Shown piece after piece: positions 35,512-47,708 of a DNA stretch of 64,000 nt. The stretch is from positions 1-64,000 of the forward strand of contig JAYMTL010000080.1 in assembly GCA_036897445.1 (NCBI GenBank), given 5' to 3'. Within the stretch, counting starts at the first letter, position 1; each line of letters opens with the position of its first letter. The notes under the pieces are model-generated. The model was not told where the DNA came from, did not search any database, and saw nothing but the letters and a program-made list of their open reading frames with translations. The stretch comes from Pelargonium tetragonum. Its lineage: Eukaryota; Streptophyta; Magnoliopsida; Geraniales; Geraniaceae. A program made the position numbers and the translations under genes.

Positions 35512-37966
35512 ACCGGCTCTTTCTCGGATGAAAGTCTTTCGCTTGGATAAGGGAAACTTTAGTGGGGGAAATCCCGAGCCTTTTAAAAAGCAGCTTACAG
35601 ATCTAAAAAGGAAAGAGTATAAATACTTATAAAAAGAGATGGAAGGTAATGAAATTAAGATAGGTATTATAGCTCTGAGGAAATGTATAGAGCTGCAGAC
35701 TTAGAAGATAGAGAATCTTGCTTTTACTAGGATACTGAAATTCGGTTTAGGAAAGCTAGAGAAGTTAAGAATAAGCATTGGTTAAGGTATTCGTCTTCTA
35801 TATTCCTCTATATCCCAAGGGCTACCGCTCCTTAATTACTCAAATTTATAAAGCTAAAAGGTTCCTTATATTTCCTGAGGTAAGCGCTTTTAATTACTAG
35901 TTGGATATCGAGTTTTCAGATATATTGAGACTCAACTAAGTCCACTTAGCGCAATCCTGCAATGGGGGGACCTTGTGTTTACTAGAGTTTAACTATAACG
36001 AAAGAAGAAAAAACCATACGCAACAGGTTCTTAAAAAGTTTTTGTATACAGAACCTTAACTGATTTTGGTTAAATTTTATTTAGTTTAATACCAAATTTT
36101 GAATCTAAAGAGGAGCAAGTATGCTTCGTGGATTCTTGGAAAGTGTTCCTTTTATCAGATAACTTACACCACGTATTCTTAAAATATCCACTGGAATTTC
36201 AACTTCTTAGTAAACAGGTAACGCTGGGTTATCCCTTAATTAAAACACGTGTTATTAAACAAAATCTAAATAGATTCTGGGTTACCATAGAACAACTTCC
36301 TATCCCCCTTGCCTAAATGCTAGCATATTGTATCCCCTGGATCTTGTGCAATTTAGAGAAAAGAGTGGAGCCCAAATACCTACTCTCGACCTCTCTACTA
36401 AAAATTTATAGGCTCTATAATAAAAAAAATATATAATGGAATAAATTAAAGGGTTTCTCTAGTCTACTAGGGAGTAGGGGAAAAATAAGACTAAAACAAG
36501 GGCCAGGATTCCTTATTTTGTATCTCGAGACTTTGGAAAAGCATTTAAAACGGGGCATTCCTAATCGGAAAGTCAAAACCTAAAGTAAACTTTTTGTTCT
36601 AGAAAAGTGTATGAATATCAGGACTATTCTAATCGGTTTTTAACTTATACTAAGAACAGAAAAGACTCGGTAACAGCTAGTTTTTAGTAATTGACTAAGG
36701 TTGGGCGACTTCCCTAAGTAGAATTTTTTTATAGCCGGGAAAACCTCTTTAATAGGCATCTCTCTCTTTTTTTACGGGATTCTTCTAAATTACTGAATAA
36801 GATATGGATGTCCCCTTTGGTATTATCTGGGAAAGCTTCACGGAGTTTGGGAAGTATCTTTATCTAAAACTGTAGTAATAACTTCCCTATAATTTGTTAA
36901 ATACTCAATTTTTAGAATAACGAGTTACTAGAACTTGAAAATATCGGAAGTATTAACTCCAGGTGTAGTATAGTTCTGGAGCTAGGGGTTTTTAGTTTCC
37001 TTGGTTAACGGAAATTTAGTTATGCATAGTTAAAGTAGTTTGAAATAGGGGTCTGGCTAGCATATTAATTGCTTGTAAAGGAACCTTTGCAATATTCAGT
37101 TTAAGTAAAAAGTTTGGATAAATTATAGTCTAACTCTAAACAAAGGGGGCACCCTATCAATTATGGAGCCAGATACATAGAAAAATTTTTTTACTAGGTG
37201 GGAAAATCCTATATTTGAAATTGTATAATTTATCTCGATACTTTGATTTTTGGGGTTGAAACTTACTGACGAGCAAAAGCGGGCCGGGCCCCTTAAGACT
37301 TTTATTTCAGAGAACCTTGTATTAAATATATGGAAAAGAGCGGATCGTGGCACTTTCAAAATTCTAGTCTTTTTTTATTTAAATTTACTTGAGTGGGATG
37401 GAATCGACAGAGGGACTCCTTTTTTATGGTAAAAAAATCTCCTTGTATTTAAAGTCAAGCAAAAATTCCTATAGTTTTACTTGTACTAAATCAAGAGCAT
37501 GTCATTACAATTAATAGCTAACAAAATTAGCTGTGAGTTATAAAAAGAGGTAGAATCTAAACTCGTAAGTCTTTAGCTCTATAATTTTGATCGGCATCCG
37601 GCTGAACGGGAAGCTTATAGAGGTGTATTTTCAAACAAGGATACTAGGGGCTTTTCTATAACGTAAATGCGCTTTGAAAGCTACCCAAGATTTTTAAGAG
37701 ATGTCTAAGGGTCAAAAACCTAATATAAAAAAACTTAAGTAGACAATTACATTGTTTAAAGTCTGGTGTAGTAAGTCTTTTTATACTTATTAGTACTTTT
37801 ACTTACTTTCGATGTGCTATATTAAGAATTAAAAGGCGCGTACATAACAGAAAAAGTTCCTCGAGCAAATTCCCTTAACAGGGGTCCTTTCAGAAAAGGG
37901 GTAAATCGGGTGCACCTAGCATTTTGAGTATTTCCCCAATCTACTACCAGAATCGAATCTATAAAG

Positions 37967-37982
37967 CTTTTTTATAAAAAAG
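37967..37982. repeat. 16-bp perfect palindrome
   Basis: CTTTTTTATAAAAAAG, an A/T palindrome closed by C-G. Confidence 0.75.
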
Positions 37983-40935
37983 TCTAACCTTAGGAAAAAT
38001 CCTTTTATCAGATATTAATACATTTACAGAATAGAGAATTAGAGTCTACTTTAACTGTACAAGTTTTTCCAAGACTTTCTAGAAGCTCTTTTTACGAGCT
38101 CTTATTCTTCTTATTCAGTTACATGCAATTTGGATTCTTTTTAGTTCCCAATTCATTCAAGCTTTTTATTTAATTTAAGTTTTATGTAATAAAGAAATCC
38201 TGTCTTTGGTAGATTTTGTTCCTTTTTCGAGTAACAGGTTTCCCTGTATAGTGTTAGAAAAATCAAACTTTGCATTCTTGTTTTTTATGTAAGACATATA
38301 TATATTTAAAAAGAGCTTTTTAGGACGCAATACTCCTGCCCAAATCCCCTTATGAGAGGTGCCCCTATTAACAAGTTAGATGACTTTTAAGTAAAGCATG
38401 TGCTGGGCTTACTTATAAGTATAACTCCTAATTAGAGAGAGTAAAATCCTCATGGTAGTCCTTATCAATGCAATACTATAAAGAAATAAATCACGAGTTC
38501 TAGACCTAAATACTAAAAAAATGGAATCACATTAATAAACATAGTTTAGTTATAATTCAAAAAGAGGGCTAGATATTTAAGGAGTCCCTCTTCTCACAGA
38601 ATATACAAGATTCTAGAGTTATGTTGCGTATACAAAGTTACAAGACCTTAACCAAACTGACAAAGTCTTAATCTTGATATCTAAACATATTTACTAAAAG
38701 GGGCCCTTTCTGCGTTGTAGTTAGTAATAAATAACCCATGCCTGCTGATTATAAAAGTCTTTTAGAACACATGTTAGAAAGTGCGGATTCCCAAGATGAG
38801 GCTGAGCCGAAGTAGACAAGTTTTTCTCTTTGTTGTTTAAGCAATTTTACTAAGAATAGATAAGAATAGAATGGTTGAGTCATACCTAATTTTTCTTTAA
38901 AAGGTCTTCCTAGGGTATTGGCAGAAAAAGTACTCCAAATTCACTGGAATTTATTCATGAGTTGTCTACTATAAAAAACTTTGTTTCAGAATCAGTTTCA
39001 TTTTTGATAAAAGATAAAGTTTTCCTGGACTAAAGCTAGTAAAAATACTAAGAAAAGGACTGCTATAAAAAGCTATGTCATTCTTTAGTCCCGATAAGAA
39101 TAAGAGACAAATCTCGATACTATTACATAAGATTAACGGGTTCTATATCTAATTTATCTATAAGTTAAACTTTTTACACGAGCATTCAGAACTTTGTAAA
39201 TCCCCTTTAGTCTAGGTCTAGAATCTTGTTTTCCGGATTGAGGCGGTTGGCTTAGCTACAATTACAAGGAAGTTGCTAAAACCCAGTTTCTAATTAACTT
39301 TTGGAAAAGTTGATACTTAAACGATCCCCAATCCCTAAATAGTTACTTATCTGAGTCAGTTATAAATAAGGAATTGGAAAATCTTAAGTGATTCGGGGCC
39401 TTTAGATATTTAAGGGATTCGCTGTTAATTCGGGACTTTTGTTACAGTCTGTTCTGCCTAAAAGGACTCCAAAGTTAGGAATGAAAAGTTAAAGTACGTG
39501 AAGAGCTTGTAGTATACTACGGGACTTCCTCCGTATTTCCTGCTTATGTACTCTGTAGCTTTAAGAGTTAAAGAATCCCTTTTTTAGTTAGTAGAATTAC
39601 TATACCTTGGATTTGTTTGTAATAGTTTAATTAGTGTACTGCTTAAAATTTCTTAGGTTTACGATAATACTAAAATACTGCTTTACATAGGCAGCTCCTT
39701 GAATTTGACAGCGGGTTATTGCCAGCTAAAAGTACGAGTGCCAACTTCTTTTACATTATACAGGGAGGTTTATTGTTTGACGGATAACGGCTGCTATCTG
39801 GTTCAAAAAAACCACGAATATAAAAGTAGGTACAAGTTTAAGGCACTGACCCAAATTTCCTGCTATTTAGACTGCTGGGACAAAAATTCTTGTAAATTTG
39901 ACTTTAGAGGAGCTTTGGATGCACTTATAAAAACTTAGCAGGCTGTCCGGGTACTTTATTTTATGTTACTTGACAGGTATATCCATTTACTACAGTGCTC
40001 TTCTCCTTTATATTCCGCAGTAGAAAGGCCTGAACTTCTTAGGAGCCCGCAAGGACTCTCCTCTAATTAGGACTGACAGTCGGATGTAGTAAATACCCAA
40101 AACAGGGTAAAAGGAAGATCTTCTAACTCCAAAAAAGAGTAATGACACCACTAAGAATTTTTAAGGTTTGCTCAGAAACCTTTTTCTAAGACGGGTACTC
40201 TTTTTTATCATACATAGGTATAACTCCTCTGAGTCTCTAGAGCTTATTACAAAGATATAAAGTTAAGTCGATTGCGTAATGTGATCGGGGTTCGGCGATA
40301 TTAGAAAATACAATGTTTTTAGGTACTATTTAGCCCCAGAAGTTTCTTGTAGAATAACTACTAGGAGTAAATCCATAAAAGATCCACAGCAAATCCGTAC
40401 GAATATCCCCAACGCAAGCTTTTATAGAACTTTATCCCTGGATTTTTGCTTTATCATAAAAGCAAGATCCCCTATTCTAAATTAAACTAATAATTGAAAA
40501 ATGGTTCTTGAAACTTACTACTTGCTTGACCAAATATGGGATTGGCACGAAACCCAGCGGGTACCCTACAAGTTTTTTGACGAAGCTACAACAAGTCTGT
40601 TTTTTCTTAATCTAGATGCTTATAAAGTCTCGACCAACAAACTGAAATGACTCTGAGTACGGGTTTAAAAGAAGTCTAATAAAGCTAACCCCAGTCCTAA
40701 TTTAAGTACCCCTATAGGTTTTTAGAGTGTCCAAAGTGTAGTAGGATTTCTTTTATAATGAATTTCGTGCTGCTTATTATTGAATTTGAAACAGATATTC
40801 CCACTTTTAGCAGTCTACCCTTTAGACAAATTGCTCGGGGTTTCCCTAATAAATGGGGTTAGAGACAGCATCTGAATAGGGCAATCTTGCTTAGACTGGA
40901 ACGTGGATACACAACTAACTAAGACTAATCTGACA

Positions 40936-40948
40936 AAGGAGCTCCGTA
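40936..40948 (+). repeat. AAGGAGCTCCGTA, copy 1
   Basis: A 13-base word found exactly again at 47445-47457; the 11-base core AAGGAGCTCCG is also at 770-780. Its GGAGCTCC core is palindromic. Confidence 0.7.
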
Positions 40949-40972
40949 TCGAGGGGGTGCGGGCGTCTCTCT

Positions 40973-40992
40973 AAAGGCTTTTAAATGCCTTT
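40973..40992. repeat. 20-bp palindrome with one mismatch
   Basis: AAAGGCTTTTAAATGCCTTT pairs with itself except for one T-T pair. Confidence 0.7.
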
Positions 40993-41984
40993 TTAAAAAC
41001 AACCTATAAGTAAGTTTCTTAAACCCCCAATATTAGATTAGTGAATTTTAAGATTTTTGGCTTGAACAAAGAAAATTCGGAATTAATACTGTGCTCCATG
41101 GCTAGTTTATTAGAGAATCATGGGCATTATCTGGTTCAGGAGGATATACTGATTTTCTGGGGTATCTGTAAACTTATCCTAGCATTGTATTAATTAAAAG
41201 GGGCTCTTTAGGTTTTATAAAGTTGGTATAGAAGCTTTCAAGGATTTATGTTATTAGGGCAGCTTTACTACCTAGAACCCTCTAGGCTTTTGCCCCGGGC
41301 CTCCTTGTAAACTAAAATACGTGGCACGATAGCTCCTACTTTTTACTATTAAGACGAGAAAATCTCAAATTAATAGGATCACGTCTTTAAGGAAAGTTAC
41401 CACATCGTTTTACTAGAGCGCCCCCTATTGAATGTTTTATCTTACACCCTTTGTCTATGAGACTGGAATATATTCACTAAAAAGACTATAACCTACTTCG
41501 ACTGAAACCCGATTTCAAGCTCTATTTTTCTTTTTTAGAGCATCCGGGACATTATATCATTATATACTCTTTTCTTTGTTTTGATACCTCTTACTTTTAT
41601 TAGCTCTCTTTTCTATTTCTTTGTTGAATTCCAATAGGAATGCTCTTACCATCTCTTGTCTTGTTTTTAGTGAAACCTCTTTAGGGGATTAAGTTACATT
41701 TAATCTATATAGACTTTCAACCCCTTTTCTCCATACAACTGACAATGCCTTATCAAGCACCTAAAGAGGCTAGCCCCAGAGATAATACAGGAGCCCCTTT
41801 TCGTGTAAGGAGAACTTTCCTAAGATTTGCTACTAAATTATCTTTATCTATAACTAATGAAAACTTATTAAAAGATTTCGAAAGAGTCTGAACTAAGTCA
41901 AGTTTGTAAATAAAACAGCAGTATTATATTCTTTTGTACCACGCGCGTACCGGTTCAGAGTTCTTCCTACTTTGTTCTACAAGA

Positions 41985-42076
41985 TCCTCTCTATTTTCTT
42001 TTAGGCAGGGGTATATATATATATCCTTATCCTCTCTATTTTCTTTTAGGCAGGGGTATATATATATATATCCTTT
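41985..42076 (+). repeat. Tandem repeat, 45-base unit, two copies
   Basis: The unit starts TCCTCTCTATTTTCTTTTAG and contains GGCAGGGG followed by a TA run. Copy 1 is 41985-42029 and copy 2 starts at 42030. Apart from one extra TA step in the second copy they are practically identical, so the duplication is recent. Confidence 0.92.
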
Positions 42077-42228
42077 TATGTTTTCTATAATTTGCCATTT
42101 TAGTACGATACAATAGAAATTTTTAATATGAAGAGGGCTTCTCTACAAAAAATGAAGTAGAGGTTGAGTAAGTAATAATACAAGGCTCCTCTTTTTCTAT
42201 CACGAGTACAAAGTAATCTCGCAGCTTC

Positions 42229-42248
42229 TACGAGCGAGTACGAGCGAG
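42229..42248 (+). repeat. Tandem repeat, TACGAGCGAG x2
   Basis: Two perfect 10-base copies, flanked by CTTC and AAGT so that the outer edges also pair weakly. Confidence 0.85.
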
Positions 42249-43565
42249 AAGTTTCATTATCTAACATTTACTCTTTTCAGGACTTCTATACCGGATATTT
42301 ATTACTTGCAAGATCATCACATCGGGAAGGACTCTTTTTTTATTCCTTAAAAAATTATAAAGCAATTTAGCTAAATTAGAGAACTGGGATTCTTATATAA
42401 ATATTATAAGCTTGGTCAATTCACGATTTTAAGGATCAGTACAAGATAGTCTTTTCCTCGTTGAAAAAAGGGGGGATTTTATTCGAGTCGAAAAACTTTT
42501 ATGTTATGCCTTATTACAGCCTCGGGTTAGGTTATTAATTTGATTCATTTTTCGTACGAGTTCTCTATATATAATGATATATTAATTAGCTTTCTATATT
42601 AGAGGGCTCCACTTTAGAAGGAGATACTCAGTCAGGTCCCTCTCAAGTCTACCACTATTAATTAAAAAGAAAGGCTTAAAAGGGTCCACCCCCCCTTGCC
42701 TACTGTTCTACTTGTTTACAACTTCAGTTCCTTATAAGGTCATATTACAATCCAATAAAAAATCTCTTTATCCTTTTCAAGTCAAAGAATGGAGGGCTAC
42801 TCTCAAGTTTTAATTCCCTTTTAATGTGAATGCTAATAAATAAGCATTTTTGAAACCCTACTCTTTATATTTTGACTTTTCTATTCTATTAGTCGTCACG
42901 ATGCCTCTATGCAGGATCCAGTATTAGGATTGTCCCCAAAATTTAGGAGTCCTCTTTTAAAACCAGTAAGCCGGTAACTAATAGTAAGAAAAATTGAATG
43001 GCTTAGGCATTTGTATAACTCTTTAAATCCCGTTAGTTACTTCTGCTGTTTAACAGGAAACTTATATTAGAAGGGGGATGGAGACCCGGTACTCCAAATT
43101 TAGTTATATAAGGAGCCGTTGTGCGAGTCTCCCGAGGTAGAACCTGCCTTTTCCTTTCATTAGCTTGCTACACTGTATCTTCTTCTTAGTCAAAGAGTGA
43201 CTCTCCTATTAAAATTGCTTGAACCCAAAAGTTACTGTAACCGAGTTTGATACAAAAGCATATACTTAAGCTCTCTTTTCGGGATAAAGAAACTCTGCAT
43301 GTTGGTAATTAAGATAAGGAGTGCGGGGGGTTTTCAAAGCATTTTATCTTCTACGGAGTTGTCCTGTTAGACAATTTGACTAACCAAGTATATGTAAGAC
43401 ATGTATCAGGTTTCTTGTTTATCTCAGCGCAGACTCAGGTTAAAGCAAAGGTATGCTTCTAAACAGTATTTCCCAAAAAGGTTTTTAGTTTCCTCCCTTT
43501 CGCATTTCTTGCCGTAGATGCAGGAGCTCTTACCGGATCCGACCAGTACATTCTAAAAAGTAGAG

Positions 43566-43586
43566 TTACCTTGAAAGGCAAGGTAA
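43566..43586. repeat. Hairpin, 8-bp arms
   Basis: TTACCTTG (43566-43573) and CAAGGTAA (43579-43586) around AAAGG. Confidence 0.75.
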
Positions 43587-43657
43587 ACTTGTTTTCGTAT
43601 TAAATAACTATATTATATGAAATTCTTAGAACATAAGAACTGCTGGTGAACCTTACA

Positions 43658-43671
43658 AGGCAAGCTTGCCT
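43658..43671. repeat. 14-bp perfect palindrome
   Basis: AGGCAAGCTTGCCT, symmetrical, 72 bases after the preceding hairpin. Confidence 0.8.
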
Positions 43672-45495
43672 CTAGCACTAGAATTCCTTTTAATAGAAGA
43701 AAGAACTAAGATTTTTTCTATACCACTAGAATGAATTTATATAAAGGTAAAGAATTTTAGAAAGATTAGAGAAAACATTTTCAATCAAACAAAACTAATA
43801 TTATTTGGAATCACTTAACGTTTGGAAGTCTATTAGGGTGCTGAGGACATTTGACCCATTTCCGCTCATTTTTAGGTATTCTCGAGCTCTACTTTAAAAT
43901 CTATTTTAGTCATTTTTTGAAGTACCTTACCGCTCGAATTTTTAATTAAATAGACGTTTTTAGTTGTAGTACTACCCCTTAAGATACCCGTTTAAGTGAA
44001 AGAGTAACCCCCTGTTCCGTACCTGTATAGAAACTTTCTTTATCAACAACCGAAAAAAGTCAAACCTAAACCTCTAAACGCCCAAAGTATCCCCTTATGA
44101 ATGCCTGTATCTGGCAAAACCGATATAACCAAATAATCATCCAGTAATAAACCAAGATAGGTTTTTTAAGGATATTTGGTAATAAATACATAAGGAAACT
44201 CTTAGTATATTTTTCCAGTTTCTTGCGATTTTTAATCCAGAGCGTATCGAGATTCTAAAAACTTAGACTATTTCGGATTGCCTTATTCCTGTGAGTGGGA
44301 TATACAAAAGATTATCAATAAAAAGTGAGGAGCCGGCATCTCCTCAGGATCTCAAAGGAGTAGGTTCGATTTAAACCGCGGTTAAAAAGCAAGACTTTAT
44401 CCTGCGTTCCAAGGAGTTAAGCTTTATTCTGGTAGAGTTCACTTGGGTTTGAAGAAAGAATAACTACGTGACGGGTCCCTGAGCTATTTTCTTCGTAATT
44501 AAATCTAGAAGCTTCCTGTCTAAAAAGTAATATTGCGCCACTTATCACCGAAATTGCGTACCAAGAACGAGCCTTTGAAGTTCTTATTAACCTTTTAGTC
44601 AAGAGATTGCAGTACAATTAAAAGATAGGGCACCCCTGTGACAAAAATCCGGTATTAAGGTATTCCCTCGGATTTGTAAGAATGTAATTTAAACTCTATA
44701 GATACCGCAAGCAAATGCTGGGTTAGAAAGTACCCAGCTCTCCATTTTCCAGATATATTATAGGAATTTCTTACAGGAATAGTATTCAAAATCTTCTTAT
44801 TTAATCCCTTACTAGGGAGAGTTCAGCCTTTTTTATCTTTTCGAGAAGGTGAGTTACCCACCTGTTGCATTATCCATTTATAGTAGGCCTCTTAGTGTAC
44901 TTTGTATATCACCCTATTAGAAAATAGACATGTCTCCGGGTATTTTTGACTTAAGAACTGTGCGAATGGATTTCCAGAACTACTCTCAGACTCCTTTCCA
45001 TTTTTGGACTATAGAGTTAATCGAGTTTCAATAAAACATGTAAAAATGGATATAATCTAACTATTTACATACAAAAGTATAATGATGTTCCTTATAATAA
45101 TAGGAAATTCCCGGGATCTAATACTGAGTGGAAGTCTACAAAACTTATGAAGGGTAACAGAACAAGAATACTAAATAGCCGAGGATCTCCTTGCAGTGAC
45201 CTTGGGTTTTTTGAATAACCTTTTCTTACAGCTTTCAGATATCCTCGGGAGTGCCTTAGAATTTGCCAGAGATTTTATTCTGCTCTTTTTTAGAAAACAT
45301 GGAGGCCTTACAAGCTTAAATTTCTAAACGAATGAATTGAGATCAGATCTCTTGATTATTTCTTTAGCAGGACCCCTGCGAAGCACTTGACTTAAAATCC
45401 TTTCTCAAATCTTAATACTATTCATTAAATCTATAGGCAAGGCTAAACTTCTTTCTGATATACTATAACTACACTGGAGTCCTTTTCGTTTAAGT

Positions 45496-45507
45496 TACCC
45501 GCGGGTA
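45496..45507. repeat. 12-bp G+C-rich palindrome
   Basis: TACCCGCGGGTA. Confidence 0.8.
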
Positions 45508-46106
45508 TCGAGCAAAGGATGCACTTTAGAGAAATTAAAACCTGATCTAAGAGACCCCCGGTTAGAGATATAGTAAAAAAACTCCAGTTTACTTAATTTA
45601 GGATATAAGCCGACTGAAAAACTACAAGCGCAGGTATAATAGTTACAAGTATAGACTAGAATAAAAAAGCTTTTTCCTCATTCCAGGGGACTTTTTTAAT
45701 GCGCTTTACCTTTACCCTCAATTTGTTGTATATGAGAGGCTGGTGCATAAGATACTTTATATAAATTATATAAAATTCGTCAGCCTTAGATTAACACTCA
45801 CTGCCAAGACGAATTGCTATTAGAAGAGGCATTCTTTATTCAATATTAAATTGAATTCCCTTGTTTTATTAGATATATGTTCTAAATAGGTATATAGCAT
45901 TGTGAGTGAATGCAAGCCTGCAGTTATATTAGTAGACAACACCTTTCTTTCTCTGCACCAAAAAAAGAATTTAATATATTATAAATTTGAGTGCTGGATC
46001 CTTTGTCAAGCGAGCGCCTCTAAATTGTCCAGGTGAAATCCGATTTTTTATTACCTGGCAAAAAAGGGAAAGAAAATTTTGCTTAAGGTTAAGGATTGTT
46101 CCCTAA

Positions 46107-46122
46107 TTATTAATATTAATAA
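46107..46122. repeat. 16-bp A/T palindrome
   Basis: TTATTAATATTAATAA; A/T-only, so weak as evidence of function. Confidence 0.65.
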
Positions 46123-46849
46123 ACGTAATTATACGGATTTGGTAAAGTAGTCAAAATCTTTTTTAGGTATAATGAAATGATAGCTCAAATTCTAAGACTT
46201 AAATTCAATCCTAAGGAGTGGTGTCATTTTTTGTCGGGTAACCCTATAAAAAGGAATACCGAAGGTTGTGTTATTCAAGAAAAATTTTTCATTGCAAGGC
46301 AGGGGGTTTTAGCAACAAAAGAATTCAAGTACTAACCAAGAAACTTGCATAAAAGGCTAAGAGATATGGTATACTTATGCCCTGAGAGATTAAAAGAAAG
46401 TGTATCATTTCATGAGGTATCTCTTGATTTACCATACTACGATTGCTTTCTCTTGAGCTATGCTAAAGAACTTACATACTAAGAAAAGTGATATACACAA
46501 ATTAACCTTGTTTACTCAAGCGACTAGTTAAGTTGAAAAACAAATTCGATTTGAACCCCTGTATTCTTAAAGCTCCCCTTTTTGGAGTAGGCTTTTCTTT
46601 TGTCGTACAAAGTCTTATTTGCTTTTTAGTCCTATACTTATATAGATAGAAGAATCTTCCAAAGGTAGTTACGATAGCTGCTATTATTCACTTGGCTCTG
46701 AAGAGAAAGCGCCTCTTACTCTCATTCTACACAGATAAAGAACAAGACTGTAATCATACATCTTCTAAGATCTTCCTTTTTAAGCGATTAAATTTCAAAT
46801 TTGACTTAACTCTGATTTTAGGCCATCTCAACCTGGGCAGTTTCTTAAA

Positions 46850-46917
46850 TACCAGGAGTCCATTTGAACCCGCGGCCATTAGGTTCAAAGTCTAAAGCTC
46901 TACCAACCCAACATCCC
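46850..46917 (-). pseudogene. trnK: Broken tRNA-Lys(UUU)-like copy
   Basis: Read on the minus strand from 46917, the sequence has GGGATGT, then GTTGGTAGAGC (3' half of a D-arm), an anticodon arm with loop CTTTGAA, the run AACCTAATGG, and GGTTCAAAT of a T loop. This order and wording match, from memory, organellar tRNA-Lys(UUU). It cannot work as it stands. The 5' side of the D-arm is about four bases short, the anticodon stem has an A/C mismatch at its top, the anticodon position reads TTG instead of TTT, and the T stem cannot close. After the T loop the expected CCTGCTAT-like continuation appears as CCTGGTAT, but only after five extra bases (GGACT). That insertion creates the motif GGACTCC seen throughout the window. 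No 3' acceptor strand pairs with GGGATGT. It lies downstream of the intact tRNA-Ser on the same strand. It could also be an edited or heavily processed tRNA, which I think less likely. Confidence 0.6.
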
Positions 46918-46968
46918 AAAAGAATTTAGACTTCTGATCGGAGGAAACTAAGAAACTGAACGAGAGTA

Positions 46969-47059
46969 CGGAGGAAATGGGATTTGAACCCATGATACAA
47001 GGTTGCCCTTATATGTTGATTTAGCAAACCAATGCTTTAAACCACTCAGCCATTCCTCC
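46969..47059 (-). tRNA. trnS: tRNA-Ser(GCU), intact, mitochondrial type
   Basis: Decodes AGC/AGU serine codons. Read on the minus strand it folds without a defect: a 7-bp acceptor stem (GGAGGAA with TTCCTCC), a D-arm of 3 bp (GCT/AGC) with loop GAGTGGTTTAA, a 5-bp anticodon stem (TTGGT/ATCAA, one G-T pair) around loop TTGCTAA with anticodon GCT, a long variable arm (TATAAGG/CCTTGTA around GCAA), a perfect 5-bp T stem (ATGGG/CCCAT) with loop TTCAAAT, and discriminator G at 46969, as serine tRNAs require. No CCA follows. The long variable arm makes it a class II tRNA. From memory it is close to plant-type mitochondrial trnS(GCU) and less like the plastid gene; this family resemblance is recall, the fold is seen. 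It is the only intact gene I can support in the window. A broken tRNA-Lys-like copy lies 51 bases beyond its 3' end. Confidence 0.96.
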
Positions 47060-47444
47060 TCATAGTAGAACTAATTACCATACATGATCTATCACAAAAC
47101 TTTATTGTCTTTATTTTATTTAAGTGATTCTATATTTACCCACTTTTACATAAGTAAAGTATACCTTCAGCATAAATAAAAATGAAAAAGCTACTCTAGA
47201 AGAGTCCTTAGGGAATTAGAACCAGACGGTTGCAAAAGTTTAGGCATTCCTCAGCCCAGCCATAAATTAATTGAATCTGAACTCCTCTAAAAAGGCTTCA
47301 TTAATAAGCATTATTATATAGAAAAGGAAATGACTAACAATTAGGGAAGTACTTAAAGGGGAAGTTTCATTTATCTCTTTCGGAGCCGGCCGTTAAAGAA
47401 CCTTTTATTGAAATCTTAGCTTATGACATATTTCGAAATCGACC

Positions 47445-47457
47445 AAGGAGCTCCGTA
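47445..47457 (+). repeat. AAGGAGCTCCGTA, copy 2
   Basis: Identical to 40936-40948, same orientation, 6.5 kb apart. Confidence 0.7.
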
Positions 47458-47684
47458 AAGTTAGTGTAGTTTTTACTTAGAATATATCGGTATCCCTTCT
47501 TACTAATGAATCGACTTTCACGGGTAAGATCCTTGGCGTTATAAAAAAACTACTTTTGAATTGTGTCATTATACCTATAAGTTTTGATTAAGATTGCGGA
47601 TTCCGTTAAAAAACTACATAATTTAAACTACAAGTTTCTAAATAGAATTCCACATGAACTGGAACAGTCAAAGATTCTGGTTAC

Positions 47685-47708
47685 CCTTATTTCTGAGGGA
47701 GAATAAGG
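47685..47708. repeat. Hairpin, 7-bp arms
   Basis: CCTTATT (47685-47691) and AATAAGG (47702-47708) around a 10-base loop. Confidence 0.6.

Larger units (their letters stand above)
34641..41900. other. Gene-free stretch
   Basis: No gene seen. It includes an outlying copy of the GCTAATGGAAAC word (35249-35260), a near-perfect 20-bp palindrome (35492-35511) and others listed separately. Two T-loop-like strings on the minus strand (near 35370 and 35475) lack pairing arms. From about 41.5 kb the + strand becomes T/C-rich. Confidence 0.5.
41901..46849. other. Gene-free stretch with tandem repeats and palindromes
   Basis: No gene seen. It opens with the 45-base tandem repeat and a 10-base tandem repeat and carries palindromes at 43658, 45496 and 46107. 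Its last few hundred bases contain a T-loop-like GGGGTTCAAAT on the minus strand near 46550 that does not fold. Confidence 0.5.

Noticed and set aside
41934-42116. 60-codon frame with an internal protein repeat
   Set aside because: The protein repeat is only the 45-base tandem DNA repeat read in frame.
43105-43145. Group II intron domain V (GGAGCCGTTGTGCGAG)
   Set aside because: Starts like domain V but the loop and the closing GTTC strand are missing.
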